Assembly: GCA_010645155.1 (NCBI GenBank)
Contig: JAAGOF010000088.1
Span: 1,450,348-1,514,347 of the forward strand
Direction: 5' to 3'
DNA from: Tigriopus japonicus
Lineage: Eukaryota > Arthropoda > Copepoda > Harpacticoida > Harpacticidae
DNA length: 64,000 nucleotides
In this document: positions 37,809 to 49,799 of the stretch, piece after piece
Layout of the letters: each line of letters begins with the position of its first letter
How positions within the stretch are numbered: position 1 is the first letter of the stretch
Program-made: the position numbers and the translations under genes
Notes under the pieces: generated by a model
Database searches by the model: none
What the model saw: only the letters and a program-made list of their open reading frames with translations
What the model was told of the DNA's origin: nothing

Positions 37809-38311
37809 GCTTTTCGTACAAAAACTTTCGCTTCCGTTGCGTGAACAACATACTGTATATCATATTTCAAATGAGGATGTTAGATTTTAGACCATCAGTC
37901 TCTTGTGACCATAAAAACCATATACGTACTACATGCCTTCGCTCATTGTAATGAAGATGTTCTTGTGAGTAATTAGGACATCTTTTATTCTGTAGGGTCC
38001 TTCGTCCAAGCATAAAAGGATACTGCATTAGTAAGAAATGTAGCCGAGTTTTAACAATGGATTTCTATTATCTTGACAAGATGTTGTTCAATTACATGCT
38101 TAATGACGTGCTTTGAACCATGCCTATGGGCTTGGTTCAAAGAAAAATGCGCTTATTCTTCAAAACAAATTCCAACTTGACGGCTAAAGTTAGTTTTTTA
38201 ACGAAATGGCATCCATTAAGTGGAATAAGATTGTGTTTTGAGATATAAGCAAGGTAAAATACGGAAGCTTACGTGTTTGCACACGTATCCAAGGATCGCT
38301 CAAGCCAGGAT

Positions 38312-38431
38312 TACTTTCAAAATACACACTAGGTCCGATTAGTACAATGGAAGTTCAACGGAACAATATATTTGTTGCAAAAACCTCACATTTTAGTACA
38401 GTGATCGGACCTAGTGTGTATTTTTGAAATA
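38312..38431. repeat. Inverted repeat with TCGGACCTAGTGTGTATTTT arms
   Basis: The left arm AAAATACACACTAGGTCCGA (about 38319-38338) pairs with TCGGACCTAGTGTGTATTTT (38405-38424), and outer bases extend the match. The spacer is about 65 bp. Size and form suggest a small MITE or a solo hairpin; no target duplication was identified. Confidence 0.75.
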
Positions 38432-41400
38432 TGTCATGAAGTACAGGGGTTCCTGACATATCTAAGCAGATTTTTTTTCTGTTCAATCCAATGAAAGAGC
38501 TCTAAACCACTCAGCTTTCCATTTACTCTTTATTAGAGAAATCTTTTACTTCTAGGGTACTTTGGCTTTGCCACAATCCTCTCAAAAATGCGGATATTAA
38601 AAGTCATGTTTTGACCGCAAAATTTTTGCATCAGGATATGGAATAGTATTTCATTTTTAATTCTTTTTTTTGGGAGGGGTGAGGGGTTATTACTTTATTA
38701 CTGCTACAAGGAATGGGATTATTTACATCATTTTTACAACAACAACTACTCAATCCTATTATTTGATTCTAATATGAAACATCAAATGTTACTATAAAAC
38801 AAATACGCTTCAACCATGGAATTTTGATAACTTTTGATAGTATCACTGTTTTAAATTTTACTCGGAAAAAAGCAAAAGCTCGCAACTATTTAAAATCGGA
38901 AATAATAATGAAAAAACGCGAAAGTAAGCCTCTATGTAAAATTTCTATTGGCTTCTGCCTTCGTTCATCTGTCATTTTTATGAGAAATCAAAGAAAAACA
39001 TTTTTAAATTGTTACTCTGGGTCGTTGTATTAGATAGCATTTTTCATGGGAGATATCCCCCGAAAAATCCGTAATTTGTGGAACAACGTTCCTCTATATT
39101 TTTTTCTTGAAAATCCGGATCTTTTTATTGGATTCTCTAAGTACCTGTCAGCACCGCGGCAGGACTTATTCTAAGCCTGATTGTTGAACTTTTTGTTCCA
39201 AGGAACAAACTGATGCTGAAGTGCGCTTATGCAGGGCTTGGATTATCCATTATAATACCAAAGTGGCCGACTCTAAAACCATTCCGAGGGTGTAACCAAT
39301 TCGGAGTAAATCTTAAATCCCCTTTCAACGAAACCAACATGGAGTTTTTGAGCTGATTTCCATCGTAATGAGACTTATTTCCATGAAGCACTTCTTTGAG
39401 ATTCAGCTTCAGTACGTCGAATGGAAGAGTGATATCGTACATGATTCATTAGAGTGTAATTCTGGAAATCTATTTAGCTGCTCAAAGAGGTGGCATTCCA
39501 TTAAAAACGACGAACTTTTACGTACAGATGAAATAAATAGCTCGAAGACATTTTTTCTTGTGAATCAACACGTCGTTCAACCGATAAACATACAATAATT
39601 TTACTCTGAGATCTGCAGTACATTTTTTTGTTTGACCTTTCTTTGACTCTCTAAGAGTTAGAATTGGTCAAAGTTTAAATCGGATCGAAATGGTTTGAAT
39701 AATGTTTTTTGTTAAATAAATCAAGTCAAACGTTTAATGCAAAGCGGTAAAAAAAGGAAAGGAACATCATCACGAACACTAAACGATTTGACTTGATCTT
39801 GATCCAAACTTCACACGTTATCTCTCTTCTTTCAATAGCATAAAAGCCTTAATACTTGTATTATGGCACAGACCAATAATGTTTTTGAACACAGAAGATT
39901 GGTGAAAGATCTCCGTATTTCTTTGAATCGGACACTTACAAAAATTGGCTCTTAAGAAAACACCGCTAGAAAGCATTCATCAATCAAATTAACAGCTACG
40001 AAAGACCTGTTCTTCAAAGCGTGCTTATTAGGACAAAAATGTTGAATTGTATTTTGTGATCAAAAGCAACCTTGAATATTGCTCAAAAACTTTTTTGAAA
40101 AGCCTTCGAATAGATTTAAGCCGTTCTCAAAGGCTTTTTTTTGCGTGGCATCGAAAGAAGTGTTGTGCTTATTGAGCTTTCTTTGAAAGCTTGGGATTGT
40201 TTGCCCGTATAAATCACTTGGAAAACTTGCCGCTCTCAAGTCGAACCCCCTTGAGACCCAAGAATCCAATTTGTTGGTTTTGCTAGAGCAGTTCTCTCGC
40301 TCACTTTTCTTCAATTGGATCGTCTTTGTTCCAGCTGGAACCACGGTTCCCAACAAGTGGACAATCATGTCACTCAAGATGTGAACTTCTGGTTCGGTCC
40401 AAAAACACCCTAATTGCTTCCATTTGGGTTATAACTCGTTTAAAAGCACACCTGTTTTATTGCTTGAAAACAAAACACAAGTCTTGATTGAGGCTTTTAA
40501 CGGACTGTTGAGTTGGACCAGTTTTTGTCCGAATGTTGTTGCAAACCCTTCGGCAACCCTAAAGGAGAGTGAAGGACCAGATCTTGGCCTTGAAATGGGA
40601 CAATTTGGAAGTGAAGCGAAAAGAGGGAAAATGGCCGTTTTCTCATTGGACGAAATGGACGCCAATTTCCTTTGCCACATCCTCAAGCACATGATGAACT
40701 TGAATGATGCGAGTCACAAACAAGTCAGAGTGGGTAAACTTAACGTCAAGTTTGAAGGCAATTTCGCATTTGAAGAAAACGTAGTAAAGGTTTGTTTATG
40801 GAGAAAAAATGCTGAAACGGAACAAGAAGATACTTTTTTTAAACAAAGGGTTGTCCAAGCATTCCTATACTGTAGTTTAATGATTCGTTGTGACAAATGT
40901 GTGTAAAAGCAGAGATGGGTTTCGACCAAAACCTTGGCATAAATTTCGGTTTCGGTTATGTTTCAAATTTTACCCAAGGCTTTGGTTTGTCGAAGATCTT
41001 TTTCTGTTAAAAAACTCAAATTAAAACTTTCCGATTTTTTAAAATATAAGATTACCCTTCTTCAAACACATGGACAGTGGATTTTGAAGGCTGATTATTC
41101 ATACAAATCATTCTTTCGGCCGAAACTTTTCTTTTCGGTTAAGACCTCTTTCGGTCTACAGAAGCTCATGTGAAAGAAGCGTCGTCAGAACACTAGCGAC
41201 GGTGGCTTTATCATGAAGCTTTAAAACAGCTGGGAAGTGGAAGAGAAAAAATTAAAGCAAAGAGGAGACTTTGACCGAAATATATCCATGGAAGGGCTTG
41301 AATTCATCTTATTCTATGATCCTATGACTGTACCAATCTTTACTGTCATGATCTAGGTAAACTGATTGTAAAATCAACTTTCGTTATAACTTGAACTTCC

Positions 41401-43321
41401 TGATTGATGGTGGCGACAACAACGGCAAACATTTGAAGCTTCGAAAAAGCCAAACAACTTGACTGTGTCGACGCCTCCTTCCCATGAGCTTCTTTATTTC
41501 GGTCCATCACGACTAAAACTAAAAAGTAAACTGGTTATGAATGGTCACATGGTTGCATGATGTTAACGATACCAAGCAGGTTGGCAGGCTACCAGACTTT
41601 TGATGCCTCTAGGCCTTACAGTGAACCATTCAGCCGTTCCTTTGCCATCCAATTTTTGAGCAACATTGGTTGCAGAGACACGGTGCTCTTAAATTCCAGC
41701 CTTACTCTCATGGGAGTCATCAACAAGTATGAAGATACTCTGAACAAAATTGGACGGGTGATGCATTTATTAGGAGTAAAATTGTCTTCATATATGACAG
41801 GGGTCCCCAATCGGCGAAGAATGCTTAGTAATTGACTTAAACGCAAGAAAGTGGCCAACAGAATGATCTTGAAAAGAGATATTGTAAATGGCGATTAGAT
41901 ATCAAGGAACATATCTATTATTTGTCGTTACTAAACGGAATTGCTGCAAGTTTTCCCAAGTAGAAACAAAGGAGTATGAAGGCCAAGGAGCACTTATTCG
42001 ATTTTCCATCAAAGTTTTCAAATTAGCCCTTGTTATACAAAATTTCTTTCAAGCGATAGACATTAAGGGTTGTTCTTTGTTCTTGCGCCTCTTTTGCTTT
42101 TATTTTTCCTGAGGATAACAAAAGCAGCTTTTATATTTATGTTGCCTTCAAGGCGTTAAGGGATGAATTTCCATTGAAAATTCGAAGAAAACCTCGTCCT
42201 AAAAGCTCCATCAATACACATGGAGAGCGTCAACAAAACGCTAATCTGTTTTCCCAAAATCTCTTACAAAAAGCCCGATATTCCCTTTTCCGACTTTGGT
42301 AAAGAAAGTCAGGTTGGCCGAGATTTTCCAAGAATTTTTCCAAGCATTGTGCGCTTAAGAGGGGATCCAATATTATTGGATTTTGAATCAATCAACTCCA
42401 TCGAGACCTCTTCAAAACTCGATGACGGGAAAATGAAATTTAGGATTGGAAACTGTCAAAGCGAACGTCAACATCTTTTTGGATCCACGGATCAATAGAG
42501 GCCTGGATCAATCCCGTCCGTTCCCAATTGTCTCATACTCCCTTCATGCACATGAATGAATAAGGAAGGAGATACAGACGGCAAGGCCATTATCCAAATC
42601 CCATGTTCCACGTACAGTAGTCGATAGCAGCCAGCTTCAAAGGCGGATAACATGGATCAGCTTAATGATGTTACCTCGATCCTGACTCCGTCTCCAAATG
42701 GCTTTCATGACCAGGACACGTCCTTGATTTGGGGGTCTGGAAGGCCTTTTGCTTGCAAAGTAGCCAAGGCTGTCTTTTGTGTCACGATGAGGGAGAGAAG
42801 GCTAAATAAAACAAGGCATGAATACGTAGATTTGCTCTGAGAGTTCATAATTGAGTTCCATGGAGGATTGGATCCCCTTTGATTGAAGTTTTATTTGAAA
42901 GCCAGTGTCAAACGAAAATTGGCGTTGGCTTGAATCATTTCCCTAATGGTTAATGTGATCGGCCTTGGGAATATGAGACCATAATCTTGACGGTATACTA
43001 ATTGAGAACTGAGCATTTGGAACATTGCTCAGAAAATCAAATAAAAGACCCCGGAGTTAGATTTTTTAAGTACTGTCAGATTTCCCAGTTTTTTGCACTT
43101 TAAGTATTCAGATATTACCAAGGTTATCCTAACAATCACAGTGTTTTCCGAGTTGAACTTTCAAGGAAGATCTTAGTAGCCCTCAAGTTTTCTTTCAAAG
43201 TGGCATTTATGTCAAGTTGAATAACTTTCACGTTCCAGGACCAAGTTCTTTTGAAGAGTCTCCCCAAACACTCTGAAACTGTCAACGTCAATAATCTGTT
43301 GTAATTATTGTTCCACTACAG

Positions 43322-43410
43322 GTTCATGGTCAAGTTTACGACCCCAATGTGTGCCACTGTGTCTATCCAGCTTCGAGGACGTTTTTGAATTCATTCTATA
43401 CTCTAGGAAA
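43322..43410 (+). CDS. Candidate C-terminal exon of the growth factor (CxC-type motif)
   Basis: After the acceptor TTGTTCCACTACAG the phase-0 frame reads VHGQVYDPNVCHCVYP and continues to FYTLG. The YDPNVCHCV segment resembles the FDxxTCQCVC motif in the C-terminal tails of VEGF-C/D and some Pvf proteins. Phase 0 matches the optional donor at 35381. Read through, a TGA follows at 43412-43414. If instead the donor GGAAA|GTGAAT is used, the exon is 89 nt and ends in phase 2, which fits the His-rich exon at 47010. The match is short, so treat this as a hypothesis. An overlapping frame (43351-43650) uses different bases and is not supported by a domain. Confidence 0.3.
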
Positions 43411-46400
43411 GTGAATCCTTTGGCGAAGAGGAACCTGGAAAGCCGTTCCAAGAAGGGTTCTGGAGGTTCAACTACGAATCTTCAGCTCACTTTTGGCACC
43501 AGCCTTCCACCTCCATTCGTTTGCCTTCGTAATCCCCGCCTTATAATTGGTCCCTATGGAGCAAGTCCAGACAGATCAAAGCACAGATGCTTTCAACTAA
43601 GTAGATCGTCTTTGAAGAATCATACAAGTAGTTATATTGGATGGATCTAGTGTAGCCAGAGACCGACCTCCAGATTTAAAATGTGGAAGGACTTGCCAAA
43701 TGTGTCTGGAACTGACGTGAGCGCTCCAATTATTTACTGAATTCTGGCTAGCAACGCAAAGGGTACTTTGAAGACGGGTGGCCTTTCTCCGCGTGCTTCA
43801 ATAGGATGTTTGTACAAAGGCCGTTTGTCATTCACTTGTCGAGAAAAGAAGGAGGCAAAAGAAACCCGATCTACCTCACTGGGTACGAAGTTCCAACTCT
43901 TGTGGGCGAAATTTGCCAGAGTTTGCTTTCACATTCGCATTCACGGCTATGTTGATTGGCTTTGTGGGATGGGTGATAAGTGGTAAAAGTACTTCTTTTA
44001 TGGGTGACCTTTGATTGTGTGAATACACTCCAACACATGGAACATGATTACCATGAAAAGGTCGGGCAAATTGGTTTCCTTAATTGATTGGAAGGAACAC
44101 ATAGGAATATTTATTTGGTGAGAACTTTTCGTTTACGGGGACCAACATTTGTGTCAGGATATGGCTAAGAGAAACAATTTGGTAATTGTGTTCGGGCCGA
44201 TTTAAACTTTTTTGGTTGGGAAAGTCTTTTGTCCCGTTTATGCCACCTTTTTACTGGTCTGTAGAGGCATTTTTACACCATTTTAAAAACCTTGAAGACT
44301 GCCTTATTTTCAAATTTAATATTCATAAACTTTGAAAAAACGTATTTTGTTCTTTTTTGTTATAAAGAGTAAATTCAAAATGTTGTGCCCAAATATTATA
44401 AAGCTCGCGTTTGGGTTACAGCAAATTTACACTCCACAAACAACATATCCTCTGAAAGTTTTATCTCTGGCCATTATAATGTGTTTCTATGAGAGTTATT
44501 TTTTCATCATGTTTTAACATTATTCAAAAAACCACTTAGCATTGGAAAAAAATTGGTGAGCAAAAAATGATCCATTCAGCTTTAGTTGACGTTCAAACTT
44601 TAATGTCAATTCAGTTTAGTTAAATTAAACTTTGCCAAAGAAATGTTTTTTTTACTTCTTTACCAAGTTCATTTAATTATCTTGTTTTGAAAAACTTTCC
44701 GATTATTAGATTAGGTATTTTATCTCACTTTTCTGACTTTATTCGTTAAAATTTGTTCCTCTTCTTTCTATGGATTGACGGTGAGTGGATGTTCCACATA
44801 TTCAACTGTTCGGGTTCGCAGGTGGAGATTGTTCCTAAGACCCGCAAACTACAGTTGAATAGATCCTGATTTGTTCCACGTTCATATGTTCGTCATTGTA
44901 AAGTTTTATTTCCTGGTTGATACCACGGAATTGACATCTTGAGCGTTGCTGTCGCTTTGAAAGTGGCAAACACTGTCCCAATGTTGAATGGGCGAGTAGA
45001 TGGATTATTCGATTTGCTTTTTGAAAGTGGCTGGTTCGTTGCCTTTGGGACAGGATGTGCCCTTTCTGGGAGTGATGCAATCAATTGTGTTCCTTATGGA
45101 TGCATTATCTCGTGTCTCTCACTCCTTCTCTCCACAAATGGATCGCAAGGAAGATGGAACAAGGGAACAACGCCCTGGTTGACACCATCGTTCAAGGTTG
45201 TCTCCACTTTTTGTGAAGGTCACAGAGGTTTGTCTCTCTCCTTTCATTCCTAGATTTTTCCATCTTCCACTTCGAACTCTCTGGATTTGATCCAGGAGCC
45301 TTGAGGTATTCAAAACGTTGAGATAAATCGACGTCTTTAGGGCTTCGGAAATATACTTCAAAGGGAATCGAATCGATTTTCTTCACTGCGAAAGTGGACA
45401 GGTAAATGAATACCTAAAGTGACCATACTGGTTCTGGTTCTGGTTGGTTGAGCCTTGGCCCTTTGGAATGGTCACTCAAGGACTCTGGTTGGGCAGAAAC
45501 CGAGTATCATGATGCGTTTTCTTGTTTATGTATTCAAGCCGAGTTGATCTCTGGAGACACCGGGTATGAATAGTGAAGGAATAGGGAGTCTTTCAGGCTC
45601 TGCAGAGCTGGATTCCGTTGGGACAGTGGACCTCACACTGTCACGACTTTACATATTAGAGTATTAGAGGGAAGCTGGACTCGAAAATAAACTTTTTTTT
45701 TCTCCCAAAAGCGACCACACTCAGTATTGGGTTGCCACTCTTGGTTTTCCTTTCTTTTGACGAGTGTCCAGGGATTCGACGAAAGAACGCATATGTAAAT
45801 AACCCGTTAGAGTGTCGGTTTTCCACCTCTTGAAACGGTCCATCCCAAATTAAAGGAGGCATTTACAGTAATAGAGATCCAGGTGAACTGGGATGGTCCC
45901 CTCAAGTGCGATGAAATAACTCTAAATAAAGAGCTCTTGCCACGTAAGAAGCTTCGTTAGTAGTGCTCCCCTGAGGGCCACTTCATTACTTTCTCAAATG
46001 CACTCCTGATAAAAAGGCCGAGTTTTGAGTAGACAATGGAACTGGATTGGAACTCGATCAGACTGAGCCACCCAGCCACAATGAAATCCACAAAAAGAGG
46101 CACAAGAAGTTTGCTCAATTCCTGGCGATCTTTGTTGATATTGGGTTTGCTGCAGTGATGTTTGCTTGCCCATCAGACAGGGAGGGCTAAGTTTTCAGGT
46201 TCACTTGGAACTTGGAAGGAACTACTTGGGATAAATGTTCATTTGGCGAGGGCATTACGAAGGCAAACAGCTTTTTACTACGCTCTTACCCGTGTGAATT
46301 ATAGGCGTTGTGATGCTCACCGTGATGGTTTGCTGCTTCCTCGTGTTTGGAGTCCAGAAAGGGGACGAAAATGTTCTCAATTCATCACGAAGAGGGTAAG

Positions 46401-47009
46401 AAGACACCACTAATCGAAAACGTATTCAGTTTTTATCTTTAGTTCTTGGTACTTGGGTGATGGCACATGTTTAAGAGGGGGAAGATTCCAAGTTGCGAGA
46501 GGAAAAACTAAGATAAGATTGAGTCGAAAATATTCTCGTTGCGTTTCACCTTGAAGAACCATCAGTAGAAACTCCAGATCTGGATATTTCGTCTTGGGTT
46601 CTACTTGAGATCAAAGTACTTTGAATTGTAGAAGAACTTGATTTACAAAAAGAGCTGATATTCTCTACCATTTTGCACCACATTAAACACTTTGATAAGA
46701 TCCAACTATGTATGCTCAGTATCTTCTTCAACAAGGTTTTCCCAAATTTTCAACGTTCTGATTTCCAACCTCCAATGAAGATTTTTCTTTTCCTAATCCA
46801 GAAAGGACACCCAATTTCAAGCCCATTCGCTTTTAACCTTCAATTTCCCTTCAACCACGAGAAGGATTCAATTCAATAGAAAAAAACGGGTGACGAGTCC
46901 GGCAGGGCTTTCCTCCTCTTTGAGTCTTGCCTTGGGGGTTAAAGAAATATGATCTGAATTCGAAATGAATCCAAGCATTTCTTCTCCTTCTACTTTTTTT
47001 GTATTTCAG

Positions 47010-47250
47010 CCGAAGCATTGATGGGAGTGTGGGGAGCAGTGGAAGCCATCATATCCATCCAAGAAGCAGCTGTTCGTATTCCCAGTCGCGATTTCGAGAT
47101 GAGGACTTCTTAGAAGATCCCGAGCAACGCACCCGACTCACCAACCATCATGGGCAGCATCACCATAGTCATCATGGGCACTCTCATCATCACCATAATC
47201 ATAATCACCACACATCCAATCCAAATGGAAGCACGGGTGCGCCAAGATGA
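47010..47250 (+). CDS. His-rich terminal exon of a plus-strand gene (owner uncertain)
   Basis: A textbook acceptor (a pyrimidine tract ending TTTGTATTTCAG) precedes 47010. The open frame entered in phase 2 reads RSIDGSVGSSGSHHIHP, SCSYSQSRFRDEDFLED and a run of about 25 residues dominated by histidine, ending in TGA at 47248-47250. An AATAAA poly(A) signal follows at 47443-47448, as expected for a last exon. Phase fits a join from the 43322-43410 candidate but not directly from 35380. It may be the tail of the growth factor or belong to an unseen gene. A second frame stays open for 33 codons (EALMGVWGAVEA...), so the reading frame is not certain. Confidence 0.35.
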
Positions 47251-47442
47251 ACGATGAGACCCGAAAATCTTTGCGATGAATTGAGCGAATTTCAAATGAG
47301 TGAGCTGACGACCATTTCTCATGTTCCAATTTGAGCCACCCAAACCCAAGATTCTTTTCAACGATGAATGGAAATCTGGTTTTGAGCACGAGGCTAAAAC
47401 TTCTTTCCGATGGTGTCATAGTTCAAAGTTACCTATCCTGGC

Positions 47443-47448
47443 AATAAA
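47443..47448 (+). terminator. Poly(A) signal AATAAA after the His-rich exon
   Basis: A canonical hexamer about 190 bp past the stop codon at 47250. It supports a transcript end near 47.47 kb, immediately before the pogo-like element. Confidence 0.4.
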
Positions 47449-47496
47449 CTAGATATGTTGTTCAGTTGTATGGTTCATTTTTCTTACCGTACAACA

Positions 47497-47669
47497 CAGT
47501 GAAATCTTGATTTAACGATCTCCGATTCAACGATAAATCACGATTTGATAACTTTAGTGGTTACCGTTTTACTACGACTCCTACGACAACGACTCAATTT
47601 AATGACGAATCTCGATTTAACGATATATTTTGGGGTGACGGACAATCTCGTTAAATCGGGATTTCACTG
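47497..47669. mobile_element. Small pogo/Tigger-like MITE
   Basis: The element begins CAGTGAAATCTTGATTTAACGA and ends TCGTTAAATCGGGATTTCACTG; the ends are inverted repeats with two or three mismatches. CAGTG plus GATTTAACGA repeats are characteristic of pogo/Tigger members of the Tc1/mariner group. Internal copies of GATTTAACGATAT are present. A TA follows the right end; the left flank is CA, a probable decayed TA. At 173 bp it has no coding capacity. Confidence 0.8.
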
Positions 47670-48771
47670 TACTTCTAAAATATAACAAATAAGCTGATTT
47701 TTGAAATGGCATTTATGTATTTTGTTCACAAGTACATTTGAAAAAATCTAGAATAAAGACTATCAGAATACGCATGAAGTTTTGGATAATTATGAAACAG
47801 AACGAAAATGGCAAGTTTTACCGAGATTGCACAAATAGTAAGCTTGAATATTTATGCAAAAGCACTAAATCGGTGAAGAAATGACATAACCTATTCCATA
47901 ACATTATTTCATAAAAGGGTAAAGAAGCATTTTTGCCTGAAGTTAGACGATTTTCAGCATCAAAGGAGCAATATATTTTCCTAAAAATTGGCCTATTATT
48001 ACTGGGTTATTTTGGTCTAAAATGAGTGACAGAATACGAAAATGGAAAAAACTCAAGCTGTACGGACAGTCCAATATGTCTTACACTTTTTGTACAAAAT
48101 TAAAACGGTCATATTTTCTGTCGGAAATCATCTACAAGGAGTAAAGTTAGAATGCATGTTGGATTGAAAATTTCGATTTGGGGCTATTTTCACTATTGCT
48201 CTCCATCTTTATTTTAGAACAAAATATAGGTTCAGAAAATTCCTTTGTTTGTCTTTTCATGTCAGTTTCGCCTTCGTTTTGTCTAAATTAGAAACTTAGC
48301 CTCTCAATTCCCTTTAAAATTATCAATTTATTGTGAAGTTGGCTTTTTGTGGTTTGAAGATGAATAATTCAAGTAATTGTTTGAAAAATTGGACCCGTTT
48401 GGAAATTTTTTTGAACTCTTTGGCAATAAAAACTCTAGTGATATTAGGAAAGTTTGCTTTATTGTTTCGAAGAGTCACGGATATATTTAGTATTTGGTTT
48501 GAAGTAAATGGAAAAAAGAATGAATGAAAGAAAGGGTTTGCACAATCTGCCATTTTCCAGATTTTTTTTCTTCAAAGCATTTATGAATCTTCATAATCCT
48601 TGAAAATAATGAAATTGAGTATTTCACAACTTTTCCATTAATCAGTTCGATTGATGAAAGCACATTGTCGTAAGTTAATATTAAGTTTAAGGCTTTTAAG
48701 TACGTTTCAAAAGTCAGAAAACTATCGTTAAGTATAAATACCACATTATAGGCAATGAAAAACAGCATTGA
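47670..48771. other. AT-rich spacer downstream of the PAP2 gene
   Basis: No supported gene. TTTATT at 48458-48463 and 48327-48332 (AATAAA on the minus strand) are possible poly(A) signals for the minus-strand PAP2 gene. The frames at 48323-48768 are AT-biased and lack domains. Confidence 0.5.
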
Positions 48772-49109
48772 TTATATAAGTTTAATATCGCGTTGGAATG
48801 GATTTAATAGTGGCGAGTTCGAGTTCAAACTGGCTTCGACATCCTCGTCTTTGAGGGATTCACGAAAAAATCTGTGACTTCCGTCTCTTCCATTGTCCCC
48901 TTTGGCATCAACTGAGCTATGCTCATTTTGGTTGGAAGACATCAATGCCATGGCAACCACGCATTGATCACAATAGCGAGATGTCAAAGACGGGAAATAA
49001 AGACTGTAGCCAAGGCCAGCTAAAGTGAAGCCCAAGATGGATCCTGCCACCACATCTTGCCAATGATGGTGGTAATCACAAGTCCTGGACACAGCTATGG
49101 CCGATGGAA
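48772..49109 (-). CDS. PAP2-family lipid phosphatase (PLPP4/PLPP5-like), exon 2
   Basis: The second and last exon, entered through GCTCACTTTTCAG. It starts PSAIAVSRTCDYHHHWQDVVAGS, which contains the third PAP2 motif SRx5Hx3D as Ser215-Arg216 ... His222 ... Asp226 of the joined protein; His222 is the expected general catalytic residue. A last membrane helix (GSILGFTLAGLGYSLYF) follows, then a cytosolic tail of about 85 residues rich in Ser, Asp and Glu, longer than the short human PLPP5 tail and without a recognised domain. The two exons together give 319 residues. Confidence 0.93.
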
Positions 49110-49177
49110 CTGAAAAGTGAGCATCATACTTTTGAAACACGATCTCTGTTGTGGCCATATTCAATGCCAAAACTTAC
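49110..49177 (-). other. 68-bp intron of the PAP2 gene
   Basis: The minus-strand donor TTAA|GTAAGT (49177-49172) and acceptor CTTTTCAG (ending 49110). The split codon A|TT restores isoleucine 208, and the protein then aligns without a gap to PLPP4/5-type enzymes. Reading through the intron would instead hit a stop shortly after FTLL. Confidence 0.92.
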
Positions 49178-49799
49178 TTAATAATGTGAAAATGCTGATT
49201 AGAAAGCGATAGGACTGGAAGAACAAAGAGGGATCGCGGGCAAATGTCCGCAGTTTTCCGGACACATAAAAGAACACAAATCCAAAAGTGGCAAAAGCAA
49301 ATGAGGAATGACTGCTAGGAAAACTCTTGCGGCCATCCAAGATCTTGGCCAGATCGCCAGTACACTCAAAATGTTGATTAAAAGGATCATCAAATGTGCT
49401 GGGTGGCACATTACCATCCGGCCAACATCGGCTCAAAAAATCCGGCCTTGGTCGACCCACACTCAACTTTAAGAAATTAGAAAGCACACCATTCAAGGGC
49501 AAAATGAGACTAGCACAAAGTACCGCGCTCAGGAAGTCCAAGATGTCGGTGCGATGAAAGGTTTGAACACATAAAATGGTTAGGGCAGGCACAAATACCA
49601 CCACCAACCAAAGGTAAACGACAGGGAAGAAGCTGGTGGTAGTAGGATTGGAGTAGAGATACGCCTCTTCTTGGTGGATGACACGATGGAAGGGCTCCTG
49701 ATAGTCAAGATAAATGAAAAGGATGAGCAAGAATAGGCGAACGGATGCTTCTTGGACCAATCTGGTCAGGATATTCTTTATGTGTGGAGCTTTCTTCAT
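49178..49799 (-). CDS. PAP2-family lipid phosphatase (PLPP4/PLPP5-like), exon 1
   Basis: A membrane enzyme expected to remove phosphate from phosphatidic acid, diacylglycerol pyrophosphate or related lipids, probably in the endomembrane system. Starting at the ATG at 49799, the N-terminal part has a helix at about 20-32, an FHRVIHQEEAYLYSNP segment typical of the PLPP4/5 branch, helices at about 58-80 and 85-108, then motif 1, KLSVGRPRP (Lys111, Arg118), and DFLSRCWPDG. Motif 2 is PSSH (161-164) instead of the usual PSGH, with the catalytic His164 kept, inside GRKSFPSSHSSFAFA. The exon ends in phase 1 at FTLL. Identification rests on all three PAP2 motifs and their order. I did not assign a symbol because PLPP4 and PLPP5 cannot be separated here. 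Confidence 0.93.

Larger units (their letters stand above)
35633..43321. other. Downstream region or intron 2 of the growth-factor gene
   Basis: If exon 2 is terminal, an AATAAA at about 36184-36189 could serve as its poly(A) signal. If the donor at 35381 is used, this whole stretch is intron. It contains foldback copy C and a small hairpin at 38312-38431. The frames 40060-40377 (minus) and 40424-40906 (plus) are open but show no domain, leader or splice context that I can support. A hAT-like CAGGGGTCCCCAA motif at 41797 has no partner end. Confidence 0.45.

Noticed and set aside
40060..40906. Divergent frames of 105 (minus) and 160 (plus) codons
   Set aside because: No recognisable domain, no leader, no convincing splice sites, and the two frames do not resemble each other. 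A gene cannot be excluded but is not supported.
41797..41812. CAGGGGTCCCCAA, a hAT-type end
   Set aside because: Single end only; no TTGGGGACCCCTG partner and no duplication seen.
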